DNA of 8,736 bases from Rickettsiales bacterium (GCA_027489915.1 JAIXZB010000097.1:1-8736); one strand, 5' to 3'; counted from the stretch's first letter, positions 1 to 5,461 are shown. Notes: generated by a model not told the origin, from the sequence alone. Program-made: numbers and translations.

Positions 1-45
1 CGAAGGTCGGCGAAGCCAATCCAGTGGGTTAATGTCACGCTCTAG

Positions 46-65
46 ATTCCCGCCTGCGCGGGAAT
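46..65. repeat. REP/dRS3-like hairpin
   Basis: A perfect inverted repeat has arms ATTCCCGC (46-53) and GCGGGAAT (58-65) around the loop CTGC, followed by GACG. The ATTCCCGC...GCGGGAAT core closely resembles short dispersed palindromes (dRS3 and REP type) that occur in many copies in proteobacterial genomes. Only one copy is visible in this window, so its dispersed nature is inferred from resemblance. Confidence 0.6.
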
Positions 66-158
66 GACGTTCAAGAGTTGGGAAAACAGGTCATTTCGTG
101 CTACATACTTTCTCTGCGCGCTTCTATCGCATCGCTAGCAAAAGCAAAGCACTCCAAG

Positions 159-203
159 ATTCCACAGGATTTTTAATCCACTGGATTAAAAATCCTGTGG
201 AAT
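159..203. repeat. 45-nt near-perfect palindrome (22-bp arms, 1-nt centre)
   Basis: The left arm (159-180) is the exact reverse complement of the right arm (182-203), with a single C at 181 between them. Each arm itself contains a smaller inverted repeat, GGATT-TTT-AATCC on the left and GGATT-AAA-AATCC on the right, so the element is a palindrome built from palindromes. It could extrude as a cruciform or form a very stable RNA stem in either direction. No T-run follows on either strand, so a standard terminator is not supported. Its right end overlaps the first bases of the tRNA-end copy at 201-223. Confidence 0.85.
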
Positions 204-223
204 GGTAGCTCGAGGGTGATTTG
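201..223 (-). repeat. Direct copy of the tRNA 3' end (att-like remnant)
   Basis: Positions 201-223 match positions 285-307 at 22 of 23 bases; the only difference is A207 against G291. The copied part covers the last acceptor-stem strand, the encoded CCA, one strand of the T stem and most of the T loop. Beyond base 223 the two copies diverge completely. Short direct repeats of a tRNA 3' end are the usual trace of integrase-mediated insertion, where the element restores the tRNA and leaves a displaced copy at its far side. Here the copies lie only 84 bp apart, so an element, if there was one, has been deleted. Confidence 0.6.
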
Positions 224-249
224 TCGCGCCTAGGGCGCTAGTATGTGAT

Positions 250-261
250 TGTTCAAATCAC
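250..261 (+). repeat. Inverted copy of the tRNA T-arm segment
   Basis: The 12 bases TGTTCAAATCAC at 250-261 are the exact reverse complement of 300-311, inside the T arm of the neighbouring tRNA. In the minus-strand precursor this part of the 3' trailer could pair with the T arm. A 12-base match so close to the gene is suggestive but may be chance. Confidence 0.4.
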
Positions 262-286
262 GTAATCGCAGAACATGTGAGAGAAA

Positions 287-361
287 TGGTGGCTCGAGGG
301 TGATTTGAACACCCGACCAAGGGATTATGATTCCCCTGCTCTACCACTGAGCTACCGAGCC
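287..361 (-). tRNA. tRNA-Met (anticodon CAU), CCA encoded
   Basis: The reverse complement folds into a complete cloverleaf. The acceptor stem is GGCTCGG/TCGAGCC, with one G-T pair at its base. The D stem is GCTC/GAGC. The anticodon stem is GGGGA/TCCCT around the loop ATCATAA, giving anticodon CAT (plus-strand ATG at 327-329). The T stem is GGGTG/CACCC around TTCAAAT. CCA is encoded at 287-289. A CAU anticodon can mean elongator Met, initiator Met or lysidine-modified Ile2. The initiator is unlikely because the acceptor stem starts with a proper G-C pair and the anticodon stem lacks the three G-C pairs next to the loop. The anticodon arm looks most like alphaproteobacterial elongator tRNA-Met. 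Ile2 is the main alternative, since the variable region TGGTC is also seen there. Confidence 0.9.
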
Positions 362-391
362 ACTCGGGTGCCTAAAGGCGAGAGAGCGCCG

Positions 392-419
392 AAACTATCC
401 ATTTTAATCCGCTTGTCAA
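392..419 (-). promoter_or_regulatory. Probable sigma-70 promoter of the tRNA gene
   Basis: On the minus strand a perfect -35 box TTGACA (414-419) is followed after 16 bases by TAGTTT (392-397) as the -10. This puts a start site near 384, about 23 bases ahead of the mature tRNA. The bases after the -10, CGGCGC, form a GC-rich discriminator, which is usual for stringently controlled stable-RNA promoters. The -35 lies inside the palindrome CCGCTT-GAC-AAGCGG, which begins just after the HIT stop codon. Confidence 0.55.
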
Positions 420-424
420 GCGGC

Positions 425-841
425 TCACATCCCCACAGCCGCAAAAGCGCTGCGCAACTCATAACAAAACCGCTCCGCCTCGGCAGGCGCATAAAGTTCC
501 GTTGCCCCACCCCACACAGGGTTTGGCCACGCCGCATCCGTTTTATAACGCGCAATCACATGCACATGCAATTGGCTCACCTGATTACCCAATGTCGCAA
601 TATTCAGCTTATCCGGCGTCACCAGCGCTTGCAGCATGTGGCTGGTAATCATAATCTCGTCACTCAATCGGTGCTGTTGCTCGCGCGATAAATCAATCCA
701 TTCACTCGCCCCCGCCACTTGCGGAATTAGCAGCAGCCACGGAAATTTCTTATTGTTCATGAGCCGCACTTGGCATAGGCCTAGTTCGGTCACCTCAATA
801 CTATCGCCCTCCAGCCGCCTATCTATGAAAAATTCCGCCAT
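425..841 (-). CDS. HIT family (histidine triad) nucleotide-binding protein
   Basis: The 138-residue product is a complete small HIT protein, probably a cytoplasmic nucleotide hydrolase or nucleotidyl transferase; the substrate cannot be inferred. The active-site stretch is N80-I-A-T-L-G-N, followed by S89-Q90-L-H92-V-H94-V-I-A-R. H92 corresponds to the catalytic middle histidine of the triad and H94 to the third. The first histidine is replaced by Q90, a variant I know from alphaproteobacterial members that continue, as here, with A-W-P-x-P-V-W-G (104-111). The start is the ATG at 841, with GAGGAG a few bases upstream. That start interlocks with the start of the divergent VUT gene. The tRNA promoter follows the stop codon directly. 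Confidence 0.9.
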   Translation of the reverse strand: MAEFFIDRRLEGDSIEVTELGLCQVRLMNNKKFPWLLLIPQVAGASEWIDLSREQQHRLSDEIMITSHMLQALVTPDKLNIATLGNQVSQLHVHVIARYKTDAAWPNPVWGGATELYAPAEAERFCYELRSAFAAVGM

Positions 842-1352
842 GCGCCTCTCCTCACTATTACGTCACCGTTGGGTCTATGTGTATGTGCTGCTCATCCCAC
901 TGGTCAACTGGTCATTCGCGCATGTCCCAACATTCGCGGTGCTTGGCGGCGCATGGTCACCCATGGCTGTGGTCACAGGGCTGGTGTTGGTCTTCCGCGA
1001 TTTCGCCCAGCGCGAAGTGGGCCACTATATTTTCATTCCGCTGATGATAGGACTCGCAATTTCCTACGCCATGGCACCCGCCAGCATCGCCATCGCAAGC
1101 GCCGCCGCCTTCGCCGTAAGCGAGCTAGTCGATTGGGCAATATTCACCGTAAGCAAAAAACCACTTTCCCAGCGCGTGCTCATTTCCAGTGCTGCAAGCG
1201 CCCCACTCGATTCTGCCATATTCTGGTTCGGCGCCAGCTTCACCGTCGCGGGCGTCTTCCACTGGGCCACCATCCTAACCGCCATCATAAGCAAAATGGC
1301 TGGGGCTGTAGTGGTATATTACGTGCTGAAACATCGTGAATCTAGGAGCTGA
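840..1352 (+). CDS. VUT/YhhQ-like small integral membrane protein, putative vitamin or queuosine-precursor uptake
   Basis: The 170-residue product is strongly hydrophobic, with about six membrane segments (roughly 11-29, 31-52, 62-79, 80-100, 120-140 and 143-164). It carries the pattern V-F-R-D-F-A-Q-R (51-58) and S-E-L-V-D (94-98) between segments, seen in the VUT family related to the YhhQ queuosine-precursor transporters. The substrate is inferred from the family only. The ATG at 840 fits the family N-terminus, with a basic R-H-R just before the first segment, but no good Shine-Dalgarno precedes it. An in-frame ATG at 825 would add five residues and is no better. The gene starts inside the HIT start codon and ends one base before the DUF1287 start, so the latter is probably co-transcribed. 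Confidence 0.75.
   Translation: MRLSSLLRHRWVYVYVLLIPLVNWSFAHVPTFAVLGGAWSPMAVVTGLVLVFRDFAQREVGHYIFIPLMIGLAISYAMAPASIAIASAAAFAVSELVDWAIFTVSKKPLSQRVLISSAASAPLDSAIFWFGASFTVAGVFHWATILTAIISKMAGAVVVYYVLKHRESRS
1344..1348 (+). promoter_or_regulatory. Ribosome binding site deciding the DUF1287 start
   Basis: AGGAG lies five bases before the ATG at 1354 and inside the last codons of the VUT gene. This favours 1354 over the in-frame GTG at 1336, which has no such site. The residues from 1354 on also form a clean signal peptide. Confidence 0.75.
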
Positions 1353-1353
1353 A

Positions 1354-1944
1354 ATGAAAACACAGATTGCATCCTTAATTGCATTTACTATCATTTGCGC
1401 TTCAAACATTGCGAATGCTGCAACCACCGAAGCATTCATGAAATCCACCCGTGATTTAGAAAGCCGTTTCGTACGTTACGATAGTGCCTACACAAAAATT
1501 CCCTACCCCAATGGGGATGTATCACCGCGCCGCGGCGTCTGCTCCGATGTCATCATCCGCGCCTACCGCGGCATAGGCATCGACCTGCAACAGCGCGTAC
1601 ATGAAGACATGAAGAAACATTTCGTACTATACCCTAAACTCTGGGGCTTAAACGGAGCCGATAGCAATATCGATCATCGCCGCGTCCCCAATTTACAGGT
1701 ATTTTTCAAGCGCTTTGGCAAAACCATGCCCATTACAAATAATGCTGCTGATTATAAATCTGGCGACATCGTTACTTGGAACCTGCGCGAAAAAGGCTCA
1801 CTACCCCATATCGGCATCGTAACCGATATGAAAGCACGAAACGGCAATCCCCTCATCATGCATAATATCGGCTACGGTCAGGTGTCAGAAGACATGCTCT
1901 TCGACTATAAAATCACCGGCCATTACCGTTATGGGCTGGATTAG
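1354..1944 (+). CDS. DUF1287 family secreted protein, putative papain-fold cell-wall enzyme
   Basis: The 196-residue precursor begins with a Sec signal peptide: M-K-T-Q, a hydrophobic core and A20-N-A22, with probable cleavage before A23. The mature part matches DUF1287 along its whole length: R-Y-D-S-A-Y (41-46), I-P-Y-P-N-G-D-V (49-56), R-G-V-C63-S-D, V-H-E-D-M (82-86), S-N-I-D-H-R-R-V-P-N-L (104-114), P-H152-I-G-I-V and H170-N-I-G. DUF1287 belongs to the NlpC/P60-like papain-fold superfamily, so C63 is the likely nucleophile and H152 the base. A role in peptidoglycan hydrolysis in the periplasm is inferred from fold, not shown. It follows the VUT gene after one base, in an apparent operon. 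Its TAG stop interlocks with the TAA of purB on the other strand. Confidence 0.9.
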   Translation: MKTQIASLIAFTIICASNIANAATTEAFMKSTRDLESRFVRYDSAYTKIPYPNGDVSPRRGVCSDVIIRAYRGIGIDLQQRVHEDMKKHFVLYPKLWGLNGADSNIDHRRVPNLQVFFKRFGKTMPITNNAADYKSGDIVTWNLREKGSLPHIGIVTDMKARNGNPLIMHNIGYGQVSEDMLFDYKITGHYRYGLD

Positions 1945-3248
1945 CCAAACACCCGCCCAAAAATTACATCCACATTTTTAGTGTGATACCCCAGATCAAA
2001 CATCGCCTCAATCTGTGCATGCGTCAGTGCTTTGCTCACATCGCCATCCTCTTTCAGCTCGGTCAAAAAGTCAGCACCTTGCTCCCATACCTTCATCGCA
2101 TTGCGCTGTACTAAGCTGTAAGCATCTTCGCGGCTCACCCCTGCTTGCGTAAGCGCGAGTAGCACGCGCTGTGAAAAAATTAATCCACCAAGTTGATTCA
2201 AGTTGCGTGTCATGTTGTTCTCATACACCACCAGCTTCTCTATCACTCCCGCCAAACGGTGCAGCGCAAAATCCAGTGTAATCGTCGCATCGGGCCCAAT
2301 ATAGCGCTCAACCGAACTGTGCGAAATATCCCGCTCATGCCACAGCGCCACATTCTCCATCGCAGGCGTCACGCTACTTCGCACCACCCGCGCTAATCCA
2401 CATAAATTCTCCGTCAACACGGGGTTGCGCTTGTGTGGCATCGCCGAAGATCCCTTTTGCCCTGGTGAGAAATACTCTTCTGCCTCAAGCACCTCAGTGC
2501 GCTGCAAATGGCGAATTTCCGTAGCCACATTCTCAATACTCGATGCAATCACCCCAAGCGTTGCAAAAAACATCGCATGCCTATCGCGCGCAATCACCTG
2601 CGTCGAAACAGGTTCAATACCAAGCCCAAGTTTTGCCGCCACATGCGCTTCCACACGCGGGTCGATATTCGCAAACGTGCCCACCGCACCCGAAATCGCA
2701 CACACCGCAATGTCTTTACGCGCCGCTTTCAAACGCTCTAGCCCACGCGCAAACTCCGCATAAAACCGCGCAAACTTAATTCCCATCGTCACTGGTTCTG
2801 CATGAATGCCGTGGCTGCGCCCCATCGCCACCATATCTCTGGTCTCGTAAGCCCGCGCTTTCAATGCCGCAAGCACGCGCTCCATGCCAACAATCAACAA
2901 ATCACTCGCCCGCGCAAGCTGCACCGAAAAACAAGTATCCAGCACATCCGAACTCGTCATCCCCTGATGTAAAAACCGCGCATCTTCTCCCACCACTTCC
3001 GACACATAGGTGAGAAATGCAATCACATCATGCTTAGTAGTGCGCTCGATCTCATCAATCCGCGCAATCGCTGCATCATCAAACTGCTTCGGTGCCTTCG
3101 CCCAAATCGTTTTTGCCGCTTCCTTAGGAATCACGCCAAGCTCAGCCATCGCATCGGCGGCATGCGCCTCGATATCGAACCAGATACGAAATTTCTCAGA
3201 AGGTTCCCAAACAGCAACCATCTCAGGACGTGCGTAACGCGGAATCAT
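1941..3248 (-). CDS. purB: Adenylosuccinate lyase
   Basis: PurB splits SAICAR to AICAR plus fumarate, and adenylosuccinate to AMP plus fumarate, in purine synthesis. The 435-residue product has the usual length of the Bacillus-like type. The superfamily signature G-S-S-A-M-P-H-K-R-N-P lies at 266-276 and supplies the catalytic serine. H73 (in T-K-H-D-V), H94 (in H-Q-G-M-T-S-S-D) and H146 (in G-R-S-H-G-I-H) match the active-site histidines of B. subtilis PurB with a constant offset of five. The start chosen is the ATG at 3248, which gives the family N-terminus M-I-P-R-Y and has GAGG six bases upstream; an in-frame ATG at 3284 only adds an atypical leader. The gene lies 63 bases after the CHAP gene, and read-through from there is possible. 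Its stop overlaps that of DUF1287. Confidence 0.97.
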   Translation of the reverse strand: MIPRYARPEMVAVWEPSEKFRIWFDIEAHAADAMAELGVIPKEAAKTIWAKAPKQFDDAAIARIDEIERTTKHDVIAFLTYVSEVVGEDARFLHQGMTSSDVLDTCFSVQLARASDLLIVGMERVLAALKARAYETRDMVAMGRSHGIHAEPVTMGIKFARFYAEFARGLERLKAARKDIAVCAISGAVGTFANIDPRVEAHVAAKLGLGIEPVSTQVIARDRHAMFFATLGVIASSIENVATEIRHLQRTEVLEAEEYFSPGQKGSSAMPHKRNPVLTENLCGLARVVRSSVTPAMENVALWHERDISHSSVERYIGPDATITLDFALHRLAGVIEKLVVYENNMTRNLNQLGGLIFSQRVLLALTQAGVSREDAYSLVQRNAMKVWEQGADFLTELKEDGDVSKALTHAQIEAMFDLGYHTKNVDVIFGRVFG

Positions 3249-3311
3249 ACTACCTCGCTTTGTTTCAAGGCAGGGTTTAGTCAATAATCAGAGGAAATAC
3301 AAGCCTAAGCA

Positions 3312-4799
3312 CTATTGGTCGCGTGTCATCGGTGCCGTAGATGCCCGAGGCACAGGTGGCGTTGCCGCTGGTGCGCCTGGTGCCGCAACACTCGTTCCTG
3401 CTGACACAGCAGCAGCTTGTTGCACAGGCGCACGTTCAAGGCTCACACCTTTTGCACGCGCCAATGCCTGCGTATCCGTATAGCCAAGCAAATTGCCTGG
3501 CGGACGCGATGCCGAGAAGGTACGCGATTGCACTTGGTCACCATCATTACCCGATGAATAAGTAATCTGGCCATTACTCACTGCTGTCACAATGCCCACA
3601 TGCCCAGAATTCGCTCCACGCGAACTCGAAAACACCACCACATCACCCGGCTGTGGCTGATAGCCACTCTGGCCACCACGGAATGCACCGTGACGCTGGC
3701 CGATATGCATATAGCTGCGTGCCATGCGGTAATCGCTCTGGTCATATACACCCGTCACGCCCGCCTTCTCGAAACAATAGCGCACATACCCACCACACCA
3801 TGGATCACCCGTATATCCCATTGTCGCGCGCACAATCGCACCGCCATTATTGCCCACTTCGCGCTGCCCATCGAGCGCATTCGTAAGGTTCACAACCCCT
3901 TGCAGTGTCCCACGACCCTGCACACCTGCAGCAATACGCTCAAGCTCTGGCTCGCTCGAAAAACGTGCAGCGCCCGAGCGCGCACTACCCATACCACCCG
4001 TACCAGTACGATAACCGCGGGTGTTCTGCCCGCCCATCATACCAAGCACACTATTAAACGCACCGCTTATCCCGAACGCTTCAGCAAGCGCCCCCAGAAT
4101 AAGCATCACCATCATGGTAGAAGGATCCATACCGCCTTCTTGGGCGTTCTGGAATCCTTGGCTCAACGCACGGGATTGCTGTTGTGGTGTTGTACCAAAC
4201 GCATTCTGATCAATAGGATGACCCATGCTCTGCAAAAACGTGCGCATCGCGTTGCGTTGCGATTCACTCATTTGCGCCAAACGTTCTGGTGTCTGTGCCG
4301 CACGAATTGCCGCTTCATGCGTCTTCATGAACGCACGTGTACGCTCCATATCAGGAATCTGGCCATTACTCTCAGGCTTCGTAATTTCGCGGCGCACCAC
4401 GTCAGCAGGCTGCCCAGTCATTGCCGCCAGCACCTCAATCGCATTTCCAAGTACACCCGATGATGTGGCTTGCGGCGTCGCATTTTGTCCCGCCCCTGCC
4501 GAAACTGCAGGCGCTGCGACATCACGTGCCTGTTGCTGCGCAGATCCCGTAGCAGGCTGTGTCGCAATATTGCGCAGCTCGGGGGATAATAAAATAGGAG
4601 TCGAAGCAAGAGGCGACGATGTCCTAAGCGATGAAATAATGGGTAAGGTACGCTGACCGCTAAAATCAAACGGATCTGGCGTCTCCTGCGCATCAGGCCT
4701 GAACGCCAACCCACGCTGCGCGTTAAATTGCGCGCGCGCCTGTGCAATAGCCGCTTTGTCAGCCTCAGATAATGCAGGGTTAGTGAGCGTATCGACCAA
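3312..4799 (-). CDS. CHAP/NlpC-type cysteine peptidoglycan hydrolase without a signal peptide
   Basis: The 495-residue product starts at TTG 4799. The first 110 residues are polar and rich in Ala, Gln and Pro, probably disordered. A mostly helical part follows (115-215), then a hydrophobic stretch with M-M-V-M-L-I-L-G-A-L (about 229-238) and a Gly-rich linker (255-275). The catalytic domain spans about 300-445. E-V-G-N-N-G-G leads to D-P-W-C335-G-G-Y-V-R-Y-C342, then G-H400-V-G-I-V and S-S-G-N418-D, giving a Cys-His-Asn triad like endolysin-type CHAP domains with a P-W-C-A-A-F-V motif. The last 45 residues are an Ala/Pro-rich tail. There is no N-terminal Sec or lipoprotein signal, so export must use another route or the protein acts in the cytoplasm. 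It is read in the same direction as flgE, three genes away. Hydrolase activity is inferred from the motifs. The GTG at 4823 is an alternative start. Confidence 0.8.
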   Translation of the reverse strand: MVDTLTNPALSEADKAAIAQARAQFNAQRGLAFRPDAQETPDPFDFSGQRTLPIISSLRTSSPLASTPILLSPELRNIATQPATGSAQQQARDVAAPAVSAGAGQNATPQATSSGVLGNAIEVLAAMTGQPADVVRREITKPESNGQIPDMERTRAFMKTHEAAIRAAQTPERLAQMSESQRNAMRTFLQSMGHPIDQNAFGTTPQQQSRALSQGFQNAQEGGMDPSTMMVMLILGALAEAFGISGAFNSVLGMMGGQNTRGYRTGTGGMGSARSGAARFSSEPELERIAAGVQGRGTLQGVVNLTNALDGQREVGNNGGAIVRATMGYTGDPWCGGYVRYCFEKAGVTGVYDQSDYRMARSYMHIGQRHGAFRGGQSGYQPQPGDVVVFSSSRGANSGHVGIVTAVSNGQITYSSGNDGDQVQSRTFSASRPPGNLLGYTDTQALARAKGVSLERAPVQQAAAVSAGTSVAAPGAPAATPPVPRASTAPMTRDQ

Positions 4800-4805
4800 A
4801 AGTCT

Positions 4806-4811
4806 CTCCTT
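4806..4811 (-). promoter_or_regulatory. Ribosome binding site supporting a TTG start for the CHAP gene
   Basis: On the minus strand AAGGAG is followed after six bases by TTG at 4799. The in-frame GTG at 4823, which would add eight residues, has no purine-rich site upstream. The TTG is therefore the better supported start, despite being a rarer start codon. Confidence 0.6.
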
Positions 4812-4841
4812 CAATAATTTCACTATACGCGCGAAATATTA

Positions 4842-4857
4842 CGGTTTGATGAAACCG
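4842..4857 (-). promoter_or_regulatory. Short hairpin in the CHAP gene leader
   Basis: A perfect 6-bp stem, CGGTTT/AAACCG around a four-base loop, lies between the 108-aa gene and the CHAP gene. A run of seven T on the minus strand (4883-4889) lies upstream of the hairpin, not after it, so this is not a standard terminator. It may be part of the leader RNA, or of no consequence. Confidence 0.3.
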
Positions 4858-4895
4858 CAGGAGAAAATCACAGGTATTTCAGAAAAAAAGGCGGA

Positions 4896-5222
4896 TTAAT
4901 CGAGCTCTTCGTCTATCAGCTCACCCTTGCGCGCGCGGCGCTTAGCACCAGTAGCAGCCTTAGCTTTCGCAAGCTTACCCTTAGCCGAATCCCAGCTGTA
5001 GGTATTCACAATCGTTTTCGTACCCGTGGTTACAATATCGCCGTTAGCAAGCTGTAACACGTCAAATCCCTTTTGCAGCGCCTCATTGATAAGCGCCGAT
5101 GAATGACGCAAATACGCAGGATCCGACATTAAATCCGCCAGATTAGGACCTGAATCAGCAGCGACCTCATCCATGGGCAGCGCATTAAGCCCCGCCATAA
5201 TCTTTGATTTGCTATACGCCAT
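4896..5222 (-). CDS. Unrecognised small protein, 108 residues
   Basis: I do not recognise this family. The product is soluble, with no signal peptide or membrane segment. Residues 1-50 look helical, with a short acidic segment around 18-35. The middle (about 51-79) reads G-F-D-V-L-Q-L-A-N-G-D-I-V followed by T-T-G-T-K-T and T-Y-S-W-D, suggesting a small beta hairpin or sheet. The tail (80-100) is strongly basic, ending in K-R-R-A-R-K, then an acidic end D-E-E-L-D. The basic tail could bind nucleic acid or an acidic partner. AAGGAAG directly abuts the ATG at 5228 but sits eight bases from the ATG at 5222, so the latter is preferred. It lies 96 bases before the CHAP gene on the same strand. Confidence 0.75.
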   Translation of the reverse strand: MAYSKSKIMAGLNALPMDEVAADSGPNLADLMSDPAYLRHSSALINEALQKGFDVLQLANGDIVTTGTKTIVNTYSWDSAKGKLAKAKAATGAKRRARKGELIDEELD

Positions 5223-5253
5223 ATTCATCTTCCTTACACGTACGATATAATAT

Positions 5254-5281
5254 TTAATACTCTAAATCGCTCGCATCACAA
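5254..5281 (-). promoter_or_regulatory. Possible promoter of the 108-aa gene
   Basis: On the minus strand TTGTGA (5276-5281) is followed after 16 bases by TATTAA (5254-5259), in an AT-rich stretch 30 to 60 bases before the gene. The match to consensus is moderate, and AT-rich DNA gives such matches easily. Confidence 0.3.
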
Positions 5282-5313
5282 GAAACAAGTGTTCATGTGA
5301 AACTGCAAACAAC

Positions 5314-5339
5314 CACAAAGCCTTATCTTGGCTTTTGTG
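5314..5339 (-). terminator. Possible terminator after the repeat-protein gene
   Basis: CACAAAGCC (5314-5322) and GGCTTTTGTG (5330-5339) form a stem of about nine pairs with one bulged T and a seven-base loop. On the minus strand the following bases are GTTGTTTGC, a poor T-run, so termination would be weak. It lies 123 bases after the stop codon of the repeat-protein gene. Confidence 0.3.
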
Positions 5340-5379
5340 ATGCATACGCCACAAATAGGTTAATATTTGCAGCCATGCA

Positions 5380-5394
5380 TTAATACAATGTTAA
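5380..5394. promoter_or_regulatory. CtrA-like site (TTAA-N7-TTAA)
   Basis: TTAATACAATGTTAA matches the TTAA-N7-TTAA spacing of the CtrA recognition sequence of alphaproteobacteria, where CtrA controls flagellar and cell-cycle genes. It lies in the 239-base gap upstream of the 108-aa and CHAP genes, about 160 bases before the first. This fits regulation with flagellar genes, but the region is AT-rich and the distance to the proposed promoter is longer than usual. Confidence 0.3.
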
Positions 5395-5461
5395 TGAAAT
5401 AGCACCCATGCCCCAAACTGCAAGCAGGGCAGATCAATCTTCACACAACCGTAACGCAGGA

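Larger units (their letters stand above)
1..286. other. Gene-free, repeat-rich region downstream of the tRNA
   Basis: No open reading frame with a ribosome binding site is visible here on either strand. The region holds three repeat structures, listed separately: a REP-like hairpin at 46-65, a 45-nt palindrome at 159-203, and a direct copy of the tRNA 3' end at 201-223. Two small hairpins also occur: GCGCC/GGCGC at 226-230 and 234-238, and GTGATT/AATCAC at 245-250 and 256-261. None is followed by a clear T-run in the direction of tRNA transcription, so no canonical tRNA terminator can be named. The clustering of repeats beside a tRNA 3' end is typical of a site that has received and lost mobile DNA. 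Confidence 0.7.

Noticed and set aside
159..203. Palindrome as a standard rho-independent terminator
   Set aside because: No T-run follows the stem on either strand, and the stem is far longer and less GC-rich than usual.
287..361. Initiator tRNA-fMet
   Set aside because: The acceptor stem has a G-C first pair instead of the initiator mismatch, and the anticodon stem lacks the three consecutive G-C pairs next to the loop.
305..691. Plus-strand frame over the tRNA and HIT gene
   Set aside because: It begins within the tRNA and has a composition unlike a real protein. Both underlying features are read from the other strand.
900..930. Tandem TGACCAGT on the minus strand upstream of HIT, as operator
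   Set aside because: It lies within the VUT coding frame, is only two 8-base units, and is likely chance; TTGACC there has no convincing -10 partner.
3600..4463. Long plus-strand open frame of 287 codons opposite the CHAP gene
   Set aside because: Its product is rich in His, Thr, Arg and Cys without any domain, typical of the antisense of a GC-biased coding frame. The minus-strand frame has catalytic motifs and a ribosome binding site.
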